This document shows positions 33,334 through 37,765 of a DNA stretch of 37,765 nt, one piece after another. Origin of the DNA: Bacteroidales bacterium (GTDB lineage Bacteria > Bacteroidota > Bacteroidia > Bacteroidales > UBA932); contig JALCSU010000002.1 in the NCBI GenBank assembly GCA_022653735.1, positions 93,643 to 131,407 of the forward strand, given 5' to 3'. The notes beneath the pieces were generated by a model that did not search any database, was not told the DNA's origin, and saw only the letters and a program-made list of their open reading frames with translations. How positions within the stretch are numbered: position 1 is the first letter of the stretch; every line of letters starts with the position of its first letter. The position numbers were made by a program, and so were the translations under genes.

Positions 33334-34437
33334 ATGAAAAACACGAGATTTTTAGAGAATTGCCTATTACTTCTTGGCATTCTGTTTTTTACTTTAATCA
33401 CATTTTCCTGTAACAAGTCTCCCCTCGAGAAAAGCAAAGGCAGGCTTGAATGGAATTTCGCTCAGACAGTCGGAACCAGGGCAGTCTTGGCGCTCCCTGA
33501 CACAGATGATTTCATTCTTGAAGTTACTGATGCGAAGGGTAATAGCTTGTATAAAGGCAAATATGGGGATTCTCCTTCTTCCATGACGGTCGATCCTGGA
33601 AGCTACACCTTGAAAGTCAAATCTATTGAATTCTCCAAGCCTGAATTTGACGCACCTCAGTTTGGGGATGAACAGGTAGCCGTGGTGAATGCCGGAGCTG
33701 TAACTAATGTCAAGCTAAATTGCACGCAGCAGAATTCTGGTCTTAAGCTGCTATTCAGTGCAGATGTGCCGGAAAAATATTCAGGAGGTGCGGTCTCCCT
33801 AGCCTCGTCAGATGGCACCCTGAATTATGATTATGCCGAGAAACGCACGGCATTCTTTAAGCCAGGCTCAGTGTCGGCAGTCCTTAAATACGGCTCCAGC
33901 ACAGTTCCTCTCATGACCAGGAATCTGGAGGCTGCTGAAATGCTGACTGTAAGCATCTCATGCCCGTCAGGCGGTGACGAGAATCCAGGAAGATCGGGGG
34001 CTGACATTTCAATCAGCATAGACACTAGTCGCATTTGGGGCTCCGAGGACCTTGTGATAGGCGAGGGCGATTCTGGCGCAGGATCTTCGGCGGCAACTGC
34101 TTACAGCGTCTCGCAGGCCAAGAACCACATAGGCGAGAAAGAGGTTTGGGTAACAGGCTACATAGTAGGTGGAGACCTTTCGTCGAAGGATGATGGCATT
34201 TCCTTCGAAGCGCCATTCGAGTCGAAGACGAACATAGCCATAGCATCCCGATCTTCAGTGAAAACCAAAAATTCGTGTCTCTCGGTTCAGCTTAGCAAGG
34301 CAAAGATTCGCGAAGAACTCAATCTGGTTGATAACCCAAGTCTTCTAGGAAAGAAAATATGCTTAAAAGGGAATATCGTGGAGGCCTATTTTGGAATATG
34401 TGGCATCCAGTCTGTGTCTGAATATGTTATCAAATAA
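33334..34437 (+). CDS. DUF4493-type lipoprotein with C-terminal DUF6359-like domain
   Basis: This 367-residue protein has a lipoprotein signal peptide with the lipobox Cys in ITFSCNK (about 26). The N-terminal half resembles DUF4493 domains of Bacteroidales surface proteins: an Ig-like core DDFILEVTDAKGNSLYKGKY and PGSYTLKV, typical of fimbria-related lipoproteins. After a Gly/Ser-rich linker, the last 100 residues (AYSVSQAKNHIGEKEVWVTG ... YFGICGIQSVSEYVI) resemble the OB-like DUF6359 domain. It is probably exported to the outer membrane. Function is unknown. It is the first gene of a three-gene operon, 6 bp ahead of the OmpA-type gene. Confidence 0.72.
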   Translation: MKNTRFLENCLLLLGILFFTLITFSCNKSPLEKSKGRLEWNFAQTVGTRAVLALPDTDDFILEVTDAKGNSLYKGKYGDSPSSMTVDPGSYTLKVKSIEFSKPEFDAPQFGDEQVAVVNAGAVTNVKLNCTQQNSGLKLLFSADVPEKYSGGAVSLASSDGTLNYDYAEKRTAFFKPGSVSAVLKYGSSTVPLMTRNLEAAEMLTVSISCPSGGDENPGRSGADISISIDTSRIWGSEDLVIGEGDSGAGSSAATAYSVSQAKNHIGEKEVWVTGYIVGGDLSSKDDGISFEAPFESKTNIAIASRSSVKTKNSCLSVQLSKAKIREELNLVDNPSLLGKKICLKGNIVEAYFGICGIQSVSEYVIK

Positions 34438-34443
34438 TAAAGT

Positions 34444-35613
34444 ATGAAAAACAAATTCATTTTAACGCTAATCCCTCTTCTGCTTCTTCCAATCGGGGGA
34501 TATTCGCAAGAGAGAAAATCAGAGTGGGAATTCGGGGCCGGAGGCTCCGTGATTAACATGACCAGGACTATGGTCTCCGGTTTTCATCAGACTAAAGGTG
34601 GGGACTATGTCTTCAACCTCGAAGACAAGCATCTGTACGGCGGTACAGAAATCTATGTGGCCAAAAGCTTGTCGCAGCGATGGTATCTGGACCTTCAAGG
34701 CACGCTTGGATTTGCTAAGTTTTTCGATGGCGGAGAGAAAAAACAGGGCTATTCTTTCATGGCCGGACCTGGAATTCAATTTCGGCCACTCGTCAAAAGC
34801 CAATGGATAGTCCCTTACGTCAGGGCTGGAATGAATGCCTATCACAAGACATTCAAGACGAAATATTTCGGCACTTTCGACCAAGACGTGACCGGAGAGG
34901 GCCAGTGGCGTTCCGAGGATGCTTGGAATAAGGGTTACACGGTCGATCACGACACGTTCTTCCCGGTTTCGATCGGAGTTGGAATAATAGGTTGGCTTGG
35001 AAATAGGGTAGGAGTAAGGATTCAGGGGCAATTTCTGAAGCCGTTAATAAAGGATGGGCCAAATTTCGTCGAGGTCACTGCAGGCCTGCAATTCCGCATT
35101 GGCGGCAACGACAAGAAGAAAGCATCTGCCGATGCTTACGTGGCCTCGCATCTTTCAGATTACGATGATCTCTATAGATCAAGATTTCCAAAAGAAATAG
35201 TTGAGAAAGAAGTAGTTAAGGAAGTGCCTGTGGAAAAGGAAGTAATCAAATACGTTAAATCAGAAGACAGGTTGTTGAAGCTGATTGATAATCTTCATTT
35301 CGATTTCGACAAATATTCATTGACACCTGAATCAGAGGCTATCTTGGACGAGATTGCTGAAATCCTCAATGGAGAACAAGATTTTAAGTTCTTGGTCTCT
35401 GGCTACACCGATGCGAAAGGATCCCAGACTTACAATGAGAAGCTGTCGCTTAACAGGGCAAAGACTGTCCGCGATGGCCTTGTGAAAAGGGGCGTTCCTG
35501 AAGACAGGCTGATCGTGAAAGGTTTTGGAAAGCGCATAGCGATAACCTCGGTATCGTCTTCGGATGAAGAAAGAAGAATGGATAGAAAAGTATTGATAGA
35601 AAGAATATATTAA
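34444..35613 (+). CDS. OmpA-family outer membrane protein
   Basis: This 389-residue protein has a signal peptide (to about YSQ22). An amphipathic beta-barrel-like domain with aromatic turns (about 25-225) follows, then a charged linker (EKEVVKEVPVEKEVIKYV), then an OmpA C-terminal peptidoglycan-binding domain. The latter shows LHFDFDKYSLTPES, VSGYTDAKGSQTYNEKLSLN and RAKTV...GVPEDRLIVKGFGK, with the conserved Asp and Arg for diaminopimelate binding. It should link outer membrane and cell wall. It sits 6 bp after the DUF4493 gene and 3 bp before the collagen-like gene, suggesting joint assembly at the surface. Confidence 0.9.
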   Translation: MKNKFILTLIPLLLLPIGGYSQERKSEWEFGAGGSVINMTRTMVSGFHQTKGGDYVFNLEDKHLYGGTEIYVAKSLSQRWYLDLQGTLGFAKFFDGGEKKQGYSFMAGPGIQFRPLVKSQWIVPYVRAGMNAYHKTFKTKYFGTFDQDVTGEGQWRSEDAWNKGYTVDHDTFFPVSIGVGIIGWLGNRVGVRIQGQFLKPLIKDGPNFVEVTAGLQFRIGGNDKKKASADAYVASHLSDYDDLYRSRFPKEIVEKEVVKEVPVEKEVIKYVKSEDRLLKLIDNLHFDFDKYSLTPESEAILDEIAEILNGEQDFKFLVSGYTDAKGSQTYNEKLSLNRAKTVRDGLVKRGVPEDRLIVKGFGKRIAITSVSSSDEERRMDRKVLIERIY

Positions 35614-35616
35614 CCT

Positions 35617-37644
35617 ATGAGACAATTAATCAAAACATTCATTGTTATTCTCGGCGCAGTCGCAATGATTGCCTGCACCGACGTTGAAATGCAGCTGCCA
35701 AAGGGCCCGCAGGGCGAAAGAGGCGCTGAAGGACTTTCTGCTTACGAGGTCTGGGTGAAGGCCGTGAAGGACGGCACCATCAAGGACTGGACTGGGTCTA
35801 CAGAGATCAATGACTATTTCATCTACCTGAAAGGGAAAGATGGGAAGGACGGAGCCGATGGCAAAGACGGGGCAGATGGAAAGTCTGCTTACGAGGTCTG
35901 GGTGGAAATGGTCAAGAACCATGAACTTGAAGACCCGAAGAATCCAGGCACGTTATGGCCGGACGATAAGACTTCTAAACGAGATTTCTACGACTTCTTG
36001 ACTGGCCGTGATGGCGATGACGGTAACACGCCTTACATTGGTGAGAACGGCAACTGGTGGATTGTGGTAGATGGGGTTCCTACAGACCTGAATGTGCCAG
36101 CGAGAGGTAAAGATGGAGCCGACGGCAAAGACGGGAAGGATGGCATTGACGGCAAGGACGGAAAAGATGGCGCTGACGGCAATGATGGTAGCACGCCTTA
36201 CATCGGAAGCAATGGCAACTGGTTCATAGATGGGAAAGATACCGGCATTCGTGCCAAGGGATATGACGGCAAGGATGGAGCCGACGGAAAAGATGGTGTC
36301 AATGGTAAAGATGGTGTCAATGGAAAAGATGGTAAAGATGGTGTCAATGGCAGAGATGGCAATGATGGCGCTGATGGCAAGAATGGCATGTCCGCATATG
36401 AACTGTGGAAACAAGAAGTGCTGTCTGCAGAAGGACTTGAGGACCCTAAGAACCCAGGCGAAATATGGAACAAGACAAAGACTTCGCTTCAAGATTTCTG
36501 GGAATATCTCAGGGGCACCGACGGAAAGGACGGGAAAGATGGGCTGATCAAGACCGAATTCATTTATGTTGACTATGATAAGTCTAAGTACAATGTAGTG
36601 CCAGTAAAATCTTTGAAGAGAATCAACGGAAGCGACACGACTTATGAATATGTCAATCCGCTTTCAGGAGGGGTTGCTTACCTCGTAAGTGGCCCGGGAC
36701 CGGTGATCATCCCGAACGCAGAGATAAAAGCTATGGACGAGAAAGGCGTTTCATACGAATGGAAATCGGACGAGAGCGGTTATATTTATGTAGATTGCGA
36801 CGAACTGCCGGAGTGGGCTGACGATGGACGGCATGGTGGCAGGCTGCTCAGCATAAAATCTTTGTCTTTCGGAGAGAAGAGCATTGATGAAGCTTCCTTG
36901 ATAGCAGATAACACTTTCATTCCTTATCGTGTTTCACTGATTGCTAAATTGACCACGCCCTCCTTTAATGATTATAACAGCGTGAGGATCAATTGGGCGG
37001 CGAAACGAGTTTACGAAGGCATGCAGCAGGATTGGCCAGCGCAGAACTATTACTATAACATAAGCGAGAGCGATCTCAAAGAGCTAAGAGTTCAAAAGGT
37101 CAACCTTAGCTTGCCTGTCCCGGAAGGATATGCGGTATGCTCAGATTCCATAGATATGTCCTCGGCTGAAATCCTGCATTCTCCGTTAGTCTCTAGGCAC
37201 ATAAGTTACGATAAAGATGGTTATCCGGCATTCCCTACTTATGCATACGTGGTTGTCGGAGATGGCAAGAATCCTTCAACCGTCAAAGTACATGAGAATG
37301 TCTTCAAGAATACGGGAACTGCTACTAATCCGAATCTGGCGGTGAAATACCAAGCCGATTATGGATGCAGGGCCTCCTCATTCGATAACGGTAGGGACAT
37401 GGTAATCGCACCAGAACTCTGCGAATTTGGGCAGTTAGACACTACGCGGTCTCGGTACGTTGTCAAGATTGGCGAAACGAATTTGTACTTGATGTTCGAC
37501 ACTAAGACTTTCGGTCACATCTATTCCTCCGAGGTCTACGATGTGCCAGAGTCGGAGCGCACTAGGAGCGATCTAGGAAAGCTGTATGCTTTCAGTCGGT
37601 ACGAGAATCTTGCCGACTTCACCGAGAGACTGAAGATAAATTAG
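35617..37644 (+). CDS. collagen-like repeat surface lipoprotein
   Basis: This 675-residue protein has a lipobox Cys20 (AVAMIAC) with acidic residues after it (TDVE). Gly-X-Y triplets, mostly GKDG/GAD/GVN, occupy 30-39, 73-89, 164-191, 215-257 and 300-309. They are interrupted by three SAYE-W modules (41, 90, 259), each ending in a D-F-aromatic segment, and two TPYIG-NGNW modules (138, 193). Residues 310-675 form a mainly beta domain of unknown family. Collagen-like stretches may form trimeric stalks that present the C-terminal domain; this is inference. The DNA of the triplets is itself repetitive (36298-36360) and prone to length change. Confidence 0.75.
   Translation: MRQLIKTFIVILGAVAMIACTDVEMQLPKGPQGERGAEGLSAYEVWVKAVKDGTIKDWTGSTEINDYFIYLKGKDGKDGADGKDGADGKSAYEVWVEMVKNHELEDPKNPGTLWPDDKTSKRDFYDFLTGRDGDDGNTPYIGENGNWWIVVDGVPTDLNVPARGKDGADGKDGKDGIDGKDGKDGADGNDGSTPYIGSNGNWFIDGKDTGIRAKGYDGKDGADGKDGVNGKDGVNGKDGKDGVNGRDGNDGADGKNGMSAYELWKQEVLSAEGLEDPKNPGEIWNKTKTSLQDFWEYLRGTDGKDGKDGLIKTEFIYVDYDKSKYNVVPVKSLKRINGSDTTYEYVNPLSGGVAYLVSGPGPVIIPNAEIKAMDEKGVSYEWKSDESGYIYVDCDELPEWADDGRHGGRLLSIKSLSFGEKSIDEASLIADNTFIPYRVSLIAKLTTPSFNDYNSVRINWAAKRVYEGMQQDWPAQNYYYNISESDLKELRVQKVNLSLPVPEGYAVCSDSIDMSSAEILHSPLVSRHISYDKDGYPAFPTYAYVVVGDGKNPSTVKVHENVFKNTGTATNPNLAVKYQADYGCRASSFDNGRDMVIAPELCEFGQLDTTRSRYVVKIGETNLYLMFDTKTFGHIYSSEVYDVPESERTRSDLGKLYAFSRYENLADFTERLKIN
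36298..36360 (+). repeat. 18-bp in-frame tandem repeat in the collagen-like gene
   Basis: Units of the type GATGGTGTCAATGGTAAA recur two to three times, encoding DGVNGK. Neighbouring GGAAAAGATGG and GGCAAAGACGG units extend the repetitive tract on both sides. Confidence 0.75.
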
Positions 37645-37765
37645 GGATTGTCGTTTAATGTTTTCAATTTGAGCGAGGCAGCGACTTGTCCCATCCGTTT
37701 TCTGCGTTCAGCTCATCAAATTTACGTTTTTATATCTCATTCCGGTCGTTTCGGCCGGATTATTC
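37645..37765. terminator. window end, hairpin at the edge
   Basis: No gene is visible after the collagen-like gene. TCCGGTCG and CGGCCGGA (about 37741-37760) form an 8-bp stem with one G-T pair and loop TTT, then TTATTC and the edge. It may be the operon terminator. Confidence 0.4.

Noticed and set aside
35953..36492. Long minus-strand open frame opposite the collagen-like tract
   Set aside because: It is a shadow of the Gly-X-Y codons, giving repetitive Ile/Phe/Ser-rich sequence without a promoter.
1..37765. GAATAT as a strand-polarised segregation motif (KOPS-like)
   Set aside because: Both orientations are about equally frequent on the plus strand, so there is no polarity within the window.

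Overview
The window looks like chromosome from an uncultured Bacteroidales-type bacterium (Bacteroidota). The evidence is gene content (complete nqrABCDEF, a DUF349 protein next to yidC, a PG1098/THUMP-like methyltransferase, DUF4493 and OmpA surface genes, secreted GH78 and GH27 glycosidases) and regulatory sequence: nearly every transcription unit starts behind the Bacteroidota -7 box TAnnTTTG, and Shine-Dalgarno sites are absent. Base composition is near 50% GC. The glycosidases fit a gut or rumen commensal. I cannot name a genus.

Layout. 1-88 is the 3' end of a group II intron cut by the window edge. 89-1097 is gene-poor and carries three short inverted-repeat elements. 1098-6767 (minus) is a three-gene unit: ArnT/PMT-like membrane glycosyltransferase, GH27 alpha-galactosidase and GH78 alpha-L-rhamnosidase. 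6829-6930 is a candidate small RNA. trmD (minus) diverges from DUF349-yidC-yggS (plus), which converges on a THUMP-like methyltransferase. A phosphohexomutase, tRNA-Thr(CGU) and a BaiN/YhiN-type flavoprotein follow. 17086-18538 is a RAYT (REP-associated Y1 transposase) island. mnmA diverges from cdd, then come the SRP RNA, an acyl-CoA-synthetase-like AMP ligase and a small membrane protein. A second RAYT with a pair of 65-bp palindromic repeats sits at 23333-24497. The full Na+-translocating NADH:quinone reductase operon runs 30471-24583 (minus), back to back with a UvrD/PcrA helicase. The window closes with a candidate small RNA and a tight three-gene surface operon: DUF4493 lipoprotein, OmpA-family barrel/anchor and a collagen-like lipoprotein.

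Most genes are housekeeping: tRNA modification (trmD, mnmA), membrane protein insertion and targeting (yidC, SRP RNA), energy coupling (nqr), nucleotide salvage (cdd) and repair (uvrD). The less explained material is the repeat biology. Two paralogous RAYTs lie within 7 kb. One is bracketed by inverted copies of a 62-bp element (a third copy lies 16 kb away). A second element type, with variable terminal inverted repeats around a fixed TGATAAT core, occurs five times. The hexamer GAATAT/ATATTC is several-fold over-represented across the whole window. A 16-mer recurs exactly three times, each time in the region upstream of a promoter. The collagen-like/OmpA operon is the best candidate for an uncharacterised cell-surface assembly.
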